A stretch of 64,000 nt of DNA from Symmetrospora coprosmae. Its lineage: Eukaryota > Basidiomycota > Cystobasidiomycetes > Symmetrosporaceae. The stretch lies in contig VUYT01000001.1 of NCBI GenBank assembly GCA_008802785.1, forward strand, positions 1,302,001 to 1,366,000, written 5' to 3'. The position numbers and the translations under genes were made by a program. The notes under the pieces are model-generated. The model ran no database searches and was not told where the DNA came from. It saw only the letters and a program-made list of their open reading frames with translations. Below, one piece after another: positions 21,193 to 30,749 of the stretch; the first letter of the stretch is position 1; each line of letters starts with the position of its first letter.

Positions 21193-24036
21193 ATGACGTC
21201 GAGCTTTCGCGGTCCACTGGCTTTCAGCAGCAGCAGCGGCAGCAACAGCAATGACAGCAGTGGACCGGCACACCACTCTGTCGCCTATGCAGTACTCACC
21301 GATACCACACTGGCCTTCTTCGAAGAGTCCACGGCGGCGCTCTCGCCTGCAGCCACCGCGGTGACTTCCGTCGGCCTGAGTGACTTCACGACCGTCGAGG
21401 CATCCGGGATCCAGCAGGGCCTGACGTGGGAGATCCTTCTCACTGGCCAGCGCGCAGAAAGTCTAGACGCGTCTCTCGCTCCTGAACGAAGCAGCGGGAG
21501 CAGCGGTCGGAGAAGCCCGCTGCCCAGCTTCGCGTCCCCCGGCGCCGCGTCAAGCAGGCGAAACAAGTCCATCAGCGGAGGCCTTGCCTTCCCTTCTGCC
21601 ACCACTTCTTTGACGTCCAGCTCGCACGTTGGCGGCAGGGAGAATGCCCAGCCTTTCCTGCTGCAAAAGGAGAAAAAGACGAGCTGGCTCAAGGCAAAAC
21701 TCCGCTCCAAAAGCATCTCGGCTTCAGCCTCGGCCAACTCGCTCGCTGCCCTGGCGGCTAGCCCACCTCCCCCGCTTCCATCCTCATCTGCAACTTCCTC
21801 GCCGGCCACATCCACCAGCTCGCGCGCGTCGTCGCGGCGGCTCTCCGCAACGCCACTGTCGCCCATTTCGACTCATGCATTGCAGAACGCGCGCAGTGCC
21901 TCGCCAGGCAGCACCGCACAATCCGTCTTGCTTTCGACGAGCAGCCGAGAGCTCCAGCAGAGATGGATTGGCGCCATCCGGTCAGCGTTGACATCAACGT
22001 CGAACCCGCCGTCGGTTGCCACCCTCTCGCCGTCCGCCTCGCTGCCCTCGCTGCGGTTATCCACGGGTGCAGGAGCCTACAGCTTCCCTAGGAAGCCATC
22101 GACTCCCACACCATCGCCGCTCAGAGATGACTCAACAGAAGAGAACGAGACTTCCTTCCTTGATGTCGGCCCGCCGAGCCCCGTTGTCTCCCTCAGAGAA
22201 CGACCTCGATCCAGCTTCCCTTCGACAGTTGCCACCGATCTGACGCCTCCTAAGGCTAGCGGTAGTATCTCGAGGCGTCTGTCTTTGCCCTCTGTCAACC
22301 CGCTGCTTCCGGCTTGGCTAGACACGATGCAGGATCAGCGGGTGGTGGCATCCGGCAGCATGCGGCAGAGCAAGAGTGCTATGGGCCTTGCTGCCTTGCG
22401 AGTCGGACCACGATCGAGCGATCCATCACGACTAGAGAGTGCAAGTTCCAGCAGCTCCGGCCTTGAGATGCCGAATCGGGGCATCAAGATCTCCATTCAC
22501 GCGGGCGAGGAGCCGCTCAACGAGTCACCCCCGCGACACTACCCGGCGACGATGGGCAGAAAGGCGAGCCCGACACGGCGCCAGGCAAACAGCACCAGCG
22601 CCTCGGACGGCAGCGCCCACAGCAAGGCGTCAACCCTATCGAGCTCATTCCTCCGTCCCTCCCCATCCTCCGCGTCCATCGTCTCATCCGCGTCGATGTT
22701 TGTCTCGGACTCGTCCTTCAGCTCCACGACTACGACTAGCACTACCACCAGTCTGAGCTTGAGCGCAAGCGGGCCATCGAGCGGTAGCGCATCCTCTGCC
22801 GAGGGTCCGACGACGCCAGTCCTTCCGCCGGCTCTGGCATTCCCGGCCTTCCTCGACTCGCCTCCTGTGCTGAGCACGCCCAAAGAGTCCCCTGGCAGTC
22901 TCGCCGCGAACCGGAAGTGGACCAGCTACTTTTCGAGTTCTCCCTCCTCTGCATCAACAAACAGCACTGCGCGGGCTGGCACGCCCACAGGCGAGAAGGC
23001 CGAGGTGCTGGCCTGTAGTAGTCCAGTAGGAACGTCAGATGCGACGCCGCGTGCGGCCAAATCGGCACGTCCGCCTTTGCATAGCCGCGCCATCTCAGCC
23101 TTTACGAGCGCGAGCAGCCGGAGCAGCGCGGGGACAGCAAAGACGGGCACATCCTCGAGCAGCACGACGTCGGCAAATACAACACCGCGCAGCTCCGCCG
23201 ACGATGCCGCGGCCACCTCCGATGCGGGCAAGGCAACGGAGACGGGAAGCGCTGTGCGCGCGGCCGACATCGGACGGCACATCATGGACCCGGCCGAGCT
23301 GCGTCGGCGGATGGAAGAGCGGACGGCTGCTGGCCGTGGGCCCGGCTTCGCGCGGCACTTGAGCGGCGGGCTGGGTATGCGCGCCTCGAGCTCATCGCAC
23401 TCGCTCAGCGGCCTCAGCATGCCGCGCAGCGGGTCGAGCTCGAATCTCCTCACACAGCGGATGCACATTGCCGCCAGCCAGAACTTCTCCGGCCCAGCGA
23501 GCGCGGCGCGCTTCCTCGAGGAGCGGCCGTCGACTGCGCCGTCGGCACAGGCGCAGTCGCAGCAGTACAAATACACCTTTGGGAAGGCACACCCAGGGCA
23601 GGCCCCGCCCCTCGCCGGAACCCCAGGCACCCTCCGCGACGCCCGCGGGCGAGCCCTGCCCGTACCTATCACTGAGGAGAATGGCCTGTCCTCTCCTTCT
23701 GCCACGGGCTCGAGCTCGAGCTCGAGCTCGGACTTCTACATGCACTCGAATGCCTCGCTCGGCCCGGCGTACCCCACGCCCAAGCTCGGCTCGATCGAGA
23801 GATACCCCCAGCGCACGCCGTCGCCATTCGCAAATGCTCTGGCCACGCCCGCCCCGCCCGCCGTTGCCATCAACGGGCAGAAGCTCGACAGGGAGGCCCT
23901 CTTCGCTGCGCTCCCGCCGCCCAAGAAGCGCGTACCGGCCCTTGGTGGCAGCGGCAGCGGCAGCGGGATGAAGCCCTCGCACTCGATGAGCAGCTTCCCG
24001 CTCCAGGCAAAGTCGCTCTCGGCGCCCGCCAAATAA
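21193..24036 (+). CDS. Ser-rich protein with a split PH-like domain
   Basis: One uninterrupted exon of 947 codons from ATG 21193. The first part looks like a PH domain: RGPLAFSSSSG, HHSVAYAVLTDTTLAFFEE, SVGLSDFTTVEASG, LTWEILLTG. The expected C-terminal PH helix (RELQQRWIGAIRSAL) comes only about 170 residues later, so a long Ser-rich insert sits inside the domain. The rest is Ser/Thr/Pro/Ala-rich and probably disordered and phosphorylated, with runs such as the Ser tract near 23709-23730 and a C terminus ALFAALPPPKKRVPALG. PH domains usually bind phosphoinositides or partner proteins at membranes. Large Ser-rich PH proteins are common in basidiomycetes and often uncharacterised. Antisense frames over this gene are shadows of its biased composition. 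Confidence 0.82.
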   Translation: MTSSFRGPLAFSSSSGSNSNDSSGPAHHSVAYAVLTDTTLAFFEESTAALSPAATAVTSVGLSDFTTVEASGIQQGLTWEILLTGQRAESLDASLAPERSSGSSGRRSPLPSFASPGAASSRRNKSISGGLAFPSATTSLTSSSHVGGRENAQPFLLQKEKKTSWLKAKLRSKSISASASANSLAALAASPPPPLPSSSATSSPATSTSSRASSRRLSATPLSPISTHALQNARSASPGSTAQSVLLSTSSRELQQRWIGAIRSALTSTSNPPSVATLSPSASLPSLRLSTGAGAYSFPRKPSTPTPSPLRDDSTEENETSFLDVGPPSPVVSLRERPRSSFPSTVATDLTPPKASGSISRRLSLPSVNPLLPAWLDTMQDQRVVASGSMRQSKSAMGLAALRVGPRSSDPSRLESASSSSSGLEMPNRGIKISIHAGEEPLNESPPRHYPATMGRKASPTRRQANSTSASDGSAHSKASTLSSSFLRPSPSSASIVSSASMFVSDSSFSSTTTTSTTTSLSLSASGPSSGSASSAEGPTTPVLPPALAFPAFLDSPPVLSTPKESPGSLAANRKWTSYFSSSPSSASTNSTARAGTPTGEKAEVLACSSPVGTSDATPRAAKSARPPLHSRAISAFTSASSRSSAGTAKTGTSSSSTTSANTTPRSSADDAAATSDAGKATETGSAVRAADIGRHIMDPAELRRRMEERTAAGRGPGFARHLSGGLGMRASSSSHSLSGLSMPRSGSSSNLLTQRMHIAASQNFSGPASAARFLEERPSTAPSAQAQSQQYKYTFGKAHPGQAPPLAGTPGTLRDARGRALPVPITEENGLSSPSATGSSSSSSSDFYMHSNASLGPAYPTPKLGSIERYPQRTPSPFANALATPAPPAVAINGQKLDREALFAALPPPKKRVPALGGSGSGSGMKPSHSMSSFPLQAKSLSAPAK

Positions 24037-24526
24037 TGCCTCGACCACTTCTCCGCGTTTCCTCCGATGCGCCTGTCCTTCGCTCGCCTTGAACTTCTAT
24101 TATATTCGAGCCATTCTGCTTCCGCTTCTAATCTGGCTCGTTCGTCCAATTGTAGCTTTCACAGGACCTGATCCGTTTCTCGTGAGTCCATGCGTACAGT
24201 TTCGAAGTCGACACACGTCTGACCACACGCTGACTTGTCCTCGTCTCTGCAGCACGCACGTTCTGTTCTGTGTCGAGCCGGAAATACATGCTACTGGCTC
24301 AGTCGAGTGCTCATCACCGCATTTGTTAGGTGTTAGACGAGGGCAGCGCCCTCCCTCCCGTTGTCAATAGGCTTCTCTGGACAGCCGCTCCGTGGCCTTC
24401 TGGTGGTCCGAACGTGCTGCCGACCCCGGCCAGGCGATGTAATGCTTGCATATGCGAAGGTAAACAACAAGGATTTGATACAGAGTCGCGTGTCATTGAT
24501 GTATCGAATGAGTTGGCAATGTGCGC
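24037..24526. other. Intergenic region between convergent genes
   Basis: No gene seen; it holds the 3' ends of the plus-strand PH-like gene and the minus-strand membrane-protein gene. Locally more AT-rich, as expected of untranslated and terminator sequence. Confidence 0.4.
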
Positions 24527-25974
24527 CTAGCTCGGGCTGCGTGTCCGAGGTGACCTGTCGAGGAAGTCGTCATCGTCGTCATCGTCGCTGGCGAGGAGGA
24601 ACGGCTGCTGGCTGCCTTTTGATGACGCGCCTACGTGCTGCGCTCCTCCGGGGGCCGATCCGGGTGCAGCAGTTGCGCCGGCCCTGCCCTGCTCTGACCG
24701 GCCTAGGCTGCTCGCGCTGTGGTCGCCTCCCGCCGCGCGCCGGTCTGCAAGTTCCGCCTCTTCGTCGTCGAGGTCAAAGTCGAGCGCGTACCGCGCGTCC
24801 TGCGCGGCCGAGAGGTCTATCGCGGGGATGCGCGTAAAGATGGAGCGTCCGGAGCGGCGGAGCACGATAGCGAGGCGGGAGAACTGGCGGGCGCGGTGCC
24901 AGGGAGGGTATAAGTAATCAATGACAGCGTTAGCCTTTCACGAGCTTGCGAGCGGCGCAAGCGTTCTCATAACGTGCTGCGCAATTGGGAGATGGCTGAC
25001 CTGGATCAAGTTGCGCGCGACGAGCAGGAAGGTGTCAAACACCTCCTCGCCTTTTGCCGAGCAGCCAGAGAAAAAGATGACGAGAACGGTAATGATGCAG
25101 AATCCGGTCAAAATCTGTGGACGTGATGCGCTCACCGAGTGAGCTTTGATATAGGGCTAACTAGAGCAGGTCTTGGTAGCTAGCCAAGCCAGGTCCACTC
25201 ACCAGATCCACAATGTTGAAGATGGACGACCAGAATTTCTGCATGCGTGCATGTAAGGGAGCAAGTGTCAGCTTAGAGTCCGCGGGTCCAAGCTGAGGAG
25301 CCAGGCCCTTACGCACCTTTCCGAACGCCACAAAGCGTATGCACACTTCGGCACTGCGGTCACAGACCACGGTCAGCGTGACCGAGGGCGTGCGGAAGGG
25401 AGAGCCACTGCGGCACTGAGGCCTTCAAAAGGCACGCACATCATGGCGAGGTTGATCACGAGCTCAAGGAGGTAGAAGGCCAGCGTCGGACAGTCTGACA
25501 GCAGGCTCAGGACGACGGTCGTTGTGGAGAGAAGCGCCAGGGACAGGTAGAGCCAGATGTAGAAGGAGCTGGAGGTGGTTGACCATCACAGAAGCACAGG
25601 TCAGCATAGTTGGGGTACTTCTGCTGCGGTGCGGTCATGCCGCTCGCTTCTGGCTTTACTGTAGCCCTGGAGCCGACCGTCCGGGACTCACGAGAAGACG
25701 AAGCGGTTGGCGAGGCCGGAGAGTAGCTCATTGCGAGAGAGGTAGTGCTGCGAGCGGGATGGTCTGCAGTGCCAATGGACGCGCAAACCGGAGCTCTGTC
25801 AGATGCTCCCTCTGTGCTTGCTTCTTGGTGCGCATCTGCCCGGACGCACCCAGGCACGCCTACGCCTGCCCCGTTGCTGCGGTGGGTGTGACGCATGAAC
25901 GAGCTCATCAGTGCATGTGGAGTATGGGATCCCTTTAGCCCGCTCTGCGGTGCTCACCTCAGCGGCTCGTTCAT
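24527..25974 (-). CDS. Conserved fungal voltage-sensor-like membrane protein
   Basis: Seven short exons, read from the frame: MNEPLR; PSRSQHYLSRNELLSGLANR; SFYIWLYLSLALLSTTTVVL with LAFYLLELVINLAMMCVPF; AEVCIRFVAFGK; KFWSSIFNIVDL (36 nt); ILTGFCIITVLVIFF and VFDTFLLVARNLIQ; then FSRLAIVLRRSGRSIFTR and IDLSAAQDARYALDFDLDDE. Four hydrophobic segments with E…R.VAFGK.FW..IFN.VDL resemble the S2-S3 part of voltage-sensor domains (ion channels, HVCN1/TMEM266 type), and RNLIQFSRLAIVLRR is an S4-like basic helix. There is no pore region. The pattern recurs in many fungi as far as I recall, without a known function. The tail is acidic with a run of Asp. The gene is divergent from the Nse2 gene, with 227 bp between the starts. 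Confidence 0.78.
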
Positions 25975-26201
25975 GGATGGCAGTGCTCGCTCGCTCGCTA
26001 TGGCTGCAGCGGTGGGTGAGGACTGAGAGGGGGAATCCGCCCCATCCACAGCTGGATGCTGGCCGCCACCGAGGGAGGGAGGAGCGAGCTCCCCCTTCTG
26101 CCGACTGCAGGAGTGCAGTGAAAGGTGCAAACGAGGGTCAAGGTGCAGAGTAGATAGTCTAAACTAGGCTGTCGCAGTTGCTGGGCACAGAGAGCGCCTT
26201 C

Positions 26202-27725
26202 ATGTCGCAGTCATCACGCCGCTCGACGACCGCTGGGCCTTCCACTGCTTCACGCGTCGCTGGGCAGGGGCAGGGGAGACGCGACGGAGGAGATGCAACA
26301 ACGGCAACGACAGCGACGAGCGCCCGGTCCCGCCAGATAGTGCAGGACTCGGACGACGAGGGCGACAACGATGGCGACGTCACCATGGGCGGCGCCAGCA
26401 CCAACGGCAAGGGCAAAGGCAAGGCCATGGGAAAGGGGAGGGACGCGGAGGCCGAGAGGGAGACGGACGAGTGGGCAGAGCTGCTGGGCCCGTTTGCGAA
26501 ACCCCAGGTGGATCCGGCATACAGGAACCAGCCCATCCCAAGAGAGGCTGCCAACACCCGCCTCAGCATGCTCGCCCGGGACTGGGTCAGCATCGACAAG
26601 AAGATCACGGACAGCATGACGGCCCTCATGAATGCTGCCACCGACCTGCAGGAGGCTCTGTCCGGCATGGAAGAGACGACCGGCGTGGAGAGCGAGGTGC
26701 GGCTATGCTTGTCGACATGCTCGATGGAGTCCCTTTCCGACTCATTCGTCAAATGACACCTTGCCCCTTCCCTGCCTCGCCACGCAGGACATTCAACAAG
26801 CCGACAGGGACTTCCGGCAGCTCATCGACAGGCAATACGAGGCCACCACGCGCAAGACCGTGATCGAGAGCATGCGCCACGATTTCCAGCTCGACAAGCC
26901 GATTGTAAGGGTGCCTTGTCCGGGCGCGTCGTGTGTTTTGTCAGACGGCGAGGCTGATGCAGCGCGACGGTGCAGCGAGGCGACATTTACGAGATGATGG
27001 AGAAGGAGGTCAGCACAAAGATGGAGCTCTACGGCATGCTCACTTCGCGAGGGAAATACCTGAACAACCCAAAGTACCTCGAGTTCCGGCAGTCGATTTG
27101 GGTGCGTCCGGACTGCGCTCAGTCTATCCCCATCTCACTCAATGACGAGCAGCTGAACATGTGCTGCTTGACTGTATTTGCTCGCACACAGGAAGCTACT
27201 GGAGAGAGTGCCGGTCTCCCGCCCCTCAAGACGCTCATTCAGCGCGAAGAGGCGGACCCAGACTCGTCAGATGACGAGATCGAGATGCAGGAGGGCGCGC
27301 AGAACTTTAAGGATCCCATCCTCATGACGTGGCTAGTGAAGCCCGTCAGAAAGTGAGCCGCATCTCTCCCTCTGCAGACAGCACACGTCTCACTTGGCTG
27401 ATCCGGTCCCCCGCTGCGATCCAACAGCGGGAAGTGCAAGCACATTTTCTCGCGAAGCTCCATCACAGACCTCATCAGATCTCAACCGGGCCAGAGCCAG
27501 GTCGAGTGCCCCGTTGCCGGCTGCAGCAAGAAGATTGCGCTCAGCGACCTCGTCGATGATCCGCAGATGGAAAGGCGCGTCAAGCAGAAAATCCGCCGGG
27601 AGGAGGAGAGACAGAACCAGCAGAGTGGGTACCAGGAGATTGACGACGACGAGGACGACGATGCGGATGCGGGCGACGACGATGGCGAGGGGGACGTGCC
27701 AGTGGTCAAGCCGGAGCGGGCGTAA
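26202..27725 (+). CDS. NSE2: SMC5/6 complex SUMO E3 ligase Nse2/Mms21
   Basis: About five exons. The N-terminal half is disordered then helical (RLSMLARDWVSIDKKITDSM, DIQQADRDFRQLIDRQYEAT), matching the Smc5-binding coiled coil of Nse2. The C-terminal SP-RING reads FKDPILMTWLVKPVRK, then GKCKHIFSRSSITDLI, then VECPVAGCSKKIALSDLVDD. The Cys-His-Cys-Cys zinc pattern is complete, with the Cys of the first motif lying directly after an intron. Nse2 SUMOylates SMC5/6, cohesin and other targets during recombination repair in the nucleus. After the RING there is an acidic tail (DDDEDDDADAGDDDGEGD), longer than in yeast Mms21. Start: ATG 26202 is the first ATG in the frame. Confidence 0.92.
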
Positions 27726-27953
27726 GAGCTGATTGTTGCGCCATGCCAAGGGAAGCATGATGCGGAACAAATTGGCGACTGGAATTGTTGTTGATGACAA
27801 TAACGTCTCATATGATGGCATTGCGGATTTCTCCCACTGCTTTCAGTCTACGGATACAAAGATTGGGGTGGCCCCGATGGACCATGTGGCATTCTTCTAA
27901 GCGGTTGTCAAGGACGGCCGAGCGGTGGTGGCTTCATCTGAGCGCGAGCGCAC

Positions 27954-29879
27954 TCAAGCAAAGTCCTTGAGGTTGACATTGGGAACCTGCATTGCTAATG
28001 TCAGCCTGGTCACGGAGCTCTCATCCCTACAGCTGCAGCGCGACTCACAAAGTAAGGCTGAGGGCCCTTGTTGCGAACCTGCGTTGCAGCCTCGAAGGCG
28101 CATGCGTACTTGATGAGCTTCTCCTCGCTGAACTTCCTTCCGAGGAATGAGAGTCCGAAGGGAACGTTGGGTCCGATGGCGACGAGGTTGCCGCGGGCAT
28201 TGAGCGTCACATTCTGCGTGGGCGGGTAGAAGCCAAGCGGGACCGTGACGACGGGGTAGCCGGCGATGGCGGCGACGCCGGCCGACTGGCTGGTGGGGAT
28301 GATCAGGGCGTCGAGGTCGTACTGCTCGAGCGCGCCGAGGATGGTCGCGTCCGAGCCGAGGTACATGTTCTGCGCGACGGCCGCGAGGTACTCGGGCGAC
28401 TCCTGCGTCAGGTTGAGCGCGAGCGCCTCGTCCCACGTCTCAATGTCCCGGCTCGGGAATTCCTCCTCGGGCGTGGTGCGCGTGAACTCGGAGAGTGACA
28501 CGAGGTCCGTGATGTCGTTCGGGTTCTCCGCGAGCTGGTCCAGGTAGTCCTTGAGGTCAAAGATAAAGTCTGTGCCGAGCACAATGCCAGAGTTGCTGAC
28601 GTTCCGGTACGTCACCAGATCTGGGAAGTTGGTGTTGACCTGGACAGATGCGCCGGCGGAGCGAATGGTGGCAAACGAGGCGTTGAAGGCGGCAATCTCT
28701 GGCACATTGCTCGCCGTCTGTCGAATGAAGCTGGTCGGGACGCCAATCTTGGCGCCCTTGAGTCCAGCGGCGCTACAGGCCTTGCCGTAATCCGGAATGG
28801 TATCGAAAGGGATCGCATCCGTAGCGGCATCGTTCTCGTCCTTGCCGGCAATGACGGTGAGGATCTCGGCGGCAGTCTTGCAGTCTCGGGCCATGGGACC
28901 GATGGTGTCCTGGATCGCTGAGATCGGGATCACCAGGTATCGCGATGTAAGGCCGACCGTCGGCTTGATGGCGCACAGGTTGTTTCGTTGCCCGGGCGAG
29001 AGCTGCAGCCAACAGAGGCAGGCGAGGGGATCAATTGCTGTGATGGATGTCCAGCGTCGTGCAAACTCACGATGGACCCCGAAGTCTCGGTCCCGAGCGT
29101 TGCGACGGCGAGGCCAACGGAAGACGCAACGCCGGACCCGGAGCTGGAACCGGATGGGTCCTATAGCCGTAGTAGAGTGATCAGTACCGTAAATCAAGGC
29201 AATCTCGCCAGGGTGAGCGTACTTGGTTCGGGTAGTAGGCGGCCGTGACCTGCCCTCCGACAGCGCTCCAGCCGTTGGACGAATTCGACGAGCGGTAGTT
29301 TGCCCATTGCGACAGATTGGACTTGCCGAGAATGATGGCGCCGGCCTTTTTGAGTTTGGCAATCATTGTCGCATCCTCAGGGGGGACTGGCATTGCGAAG
29401 AGAAGCGATGTCAGCCAGAAGAACGGTCGCCGGTTTCTTGGCGTTGCCCAGTGCTCACCCGATCCCAAGAGGGCGAAGCTTCCCGCTGTCGTGTTCATGT
29501 ACGACTGGTCAGGCCGCGCATTGGCGATGTTGTCCTTGACGAGGATCGGCAGGCCAAAGAGGGGGCTCTTGCCCTGCTTGCCCGATTTCCGGGCCATATC
29601 GGCCTTGTCCGCCTCTTCGAGCGCGTATGGGTTCGTCTCGATGACGGCGCGGAGGATGGGCTGGGACTGCTCGATGCGCGCGAGGTACGCCTGGACGAGC
29701 TGGGTCGAGTTGAACAGGCCCGCAGAGAGGCCGTCGGCGAGCTCGTCCAGTGTGGCGTGCAGCAGGTCGGGAATCTTGCCCTTGCCGTCATTGTTCCTGG
29801 GCACCAGGGCGGTGCTGGGCAGCGCATGGACCGCAGATGCCAGAGTCGCTAGTGTCACGGCAAATATGGAGACCTTCAT
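27954..29879 (-). CDS. Secreted amidase (amidase signature family)
   Basis: Begins MKVSIFAVTLATLASAVHAL, a signal peptide. The amidase signature catalytic residues are in place: the Lys in LFGLPILVKDNI, the Ser-rich GSSSGSGVASS, and the nucleophile region GTETSGSI. Other family segments are GAIILGKSNLSQWANYRS, CAIKPTVGLTSRYLVIPIS and DTIGPMARDCKTAAEIL. The C terminus has LDALIIPTSQSAGVAAIAGYP and NVPFGLSFLGRKFSEEKLI. Several short introns interrupt the N-terminal half and the extreme C terminus (QPYF | VPNVNLKDFA). Members hydrolyse aliphatic or aromatic amides. The secreted fungal type is of unknown substrate; it is unlikely to be the tRNA amidotransferase given the signal peptide. Potential N-glycosylation sites (NTT, NLT, NVS) fit secretion. 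Confidence 0.9.
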
Positions 29880-30749
29880 GGTGAAGCAGGGGATCAGGAA
29901 GGGGGAACGAGGAAGATGAAGCGATAGAGGCACGTGACAGGATGGTGACGATGGGAGGATGGACGAGAAGCGATATGGGAGAAGAGAGAAGAGAAGGAAA
30001 GCAGGGAAGGGGACGAGCAGATGGCGCTGCAAGGACCTGCGCTATCGCAACCTCGTGCAGCTTCCTAGCGGACGGAGAGAAAGTGGGAAAGCTGCCAGTG
30101 TCATCGCTTGCTCGAGAGGGCAGCGGGGACTTCCCGAACAGGCGGCAACTTCAGCATCCCTTATCATCGAGCGCCCAAGCACTTTTCCCCGTTGCTCTGC
30201 ATGCTGTGCTTCGCTGCTTCTCTCTTCCTTGATAAGATAGAGAGATCGTCGACGTCCGCTTTCGTCCGTCGCTCGCCAGTGTGCACAGCTCGCGGTGCTT
30301 CGCTGTGAGCGGGAGGACGATCTGCGGGTCCCAATCGCTGGGCCCGGACGCGCGCTGTACTCGCATATTACCGTCTTCATCCAGCTTGGCCTGAGAGACC
30401 ATCTGGGGAGAGTTAGCGATAGCAGGAGTGCTCTCCCGCGCTGGAAGAACGGAGATCCCAGAGAGAACCGCATTCGAGCTGAGCGAGCGAGAATGCTCCG
30501 CTTCCGCAACTGGCTAACGCCAACGTCGCGCAGACAATAGCTCTCACATAGCACGCAGACGTGATGCTCAATTGTCGAAGCCGTATGTCTTTCGGTCCCA
30601 GCAAGAGGGCAACGCTCCGCGAGTTACTGGAAGTGGAAGAATGCGAAGGCAAGGATCGTTCGAAAGCAGATGAGAAAGTGATCAGGAAGCGTGCGGACGT
30701 ACAACAGTGCCCCGGCCAGGCCAGGGTCCGCGCCCACGAGTCCATCGTA
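29880..30749. other. Intergenic region of about 870 bp with no supported gene
   Basis: Minus-strand frames 30151-30402, 30042-30554 and 30413-30931 are open but have no family signal. The piece after a possible acceptor CTCTCCCCAG at about 30405 (MVSQAKLDEDGNMRVQRASG) is mildly protein-like, and a small minus-strand gene cannot be excluded. Nothing else stands out. Confidence 0.3.

Noticed and set aside
22926-24048. Long minus-strand frames (259 and 218 codons) over the Ser-rich PH gene
   Set aside because: Antisense shadows of a single uninterrupted 947-codon frame; no family features and Arg-rich nonsense composition.
30151-30402. Small minus-strand frame MVSQAKLDEDGNMRVQ… after an acceptor-like CCCCAG
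   Set aside because: No family signal and no supported upstream exon; kept only as a remark in the intergenic entry.
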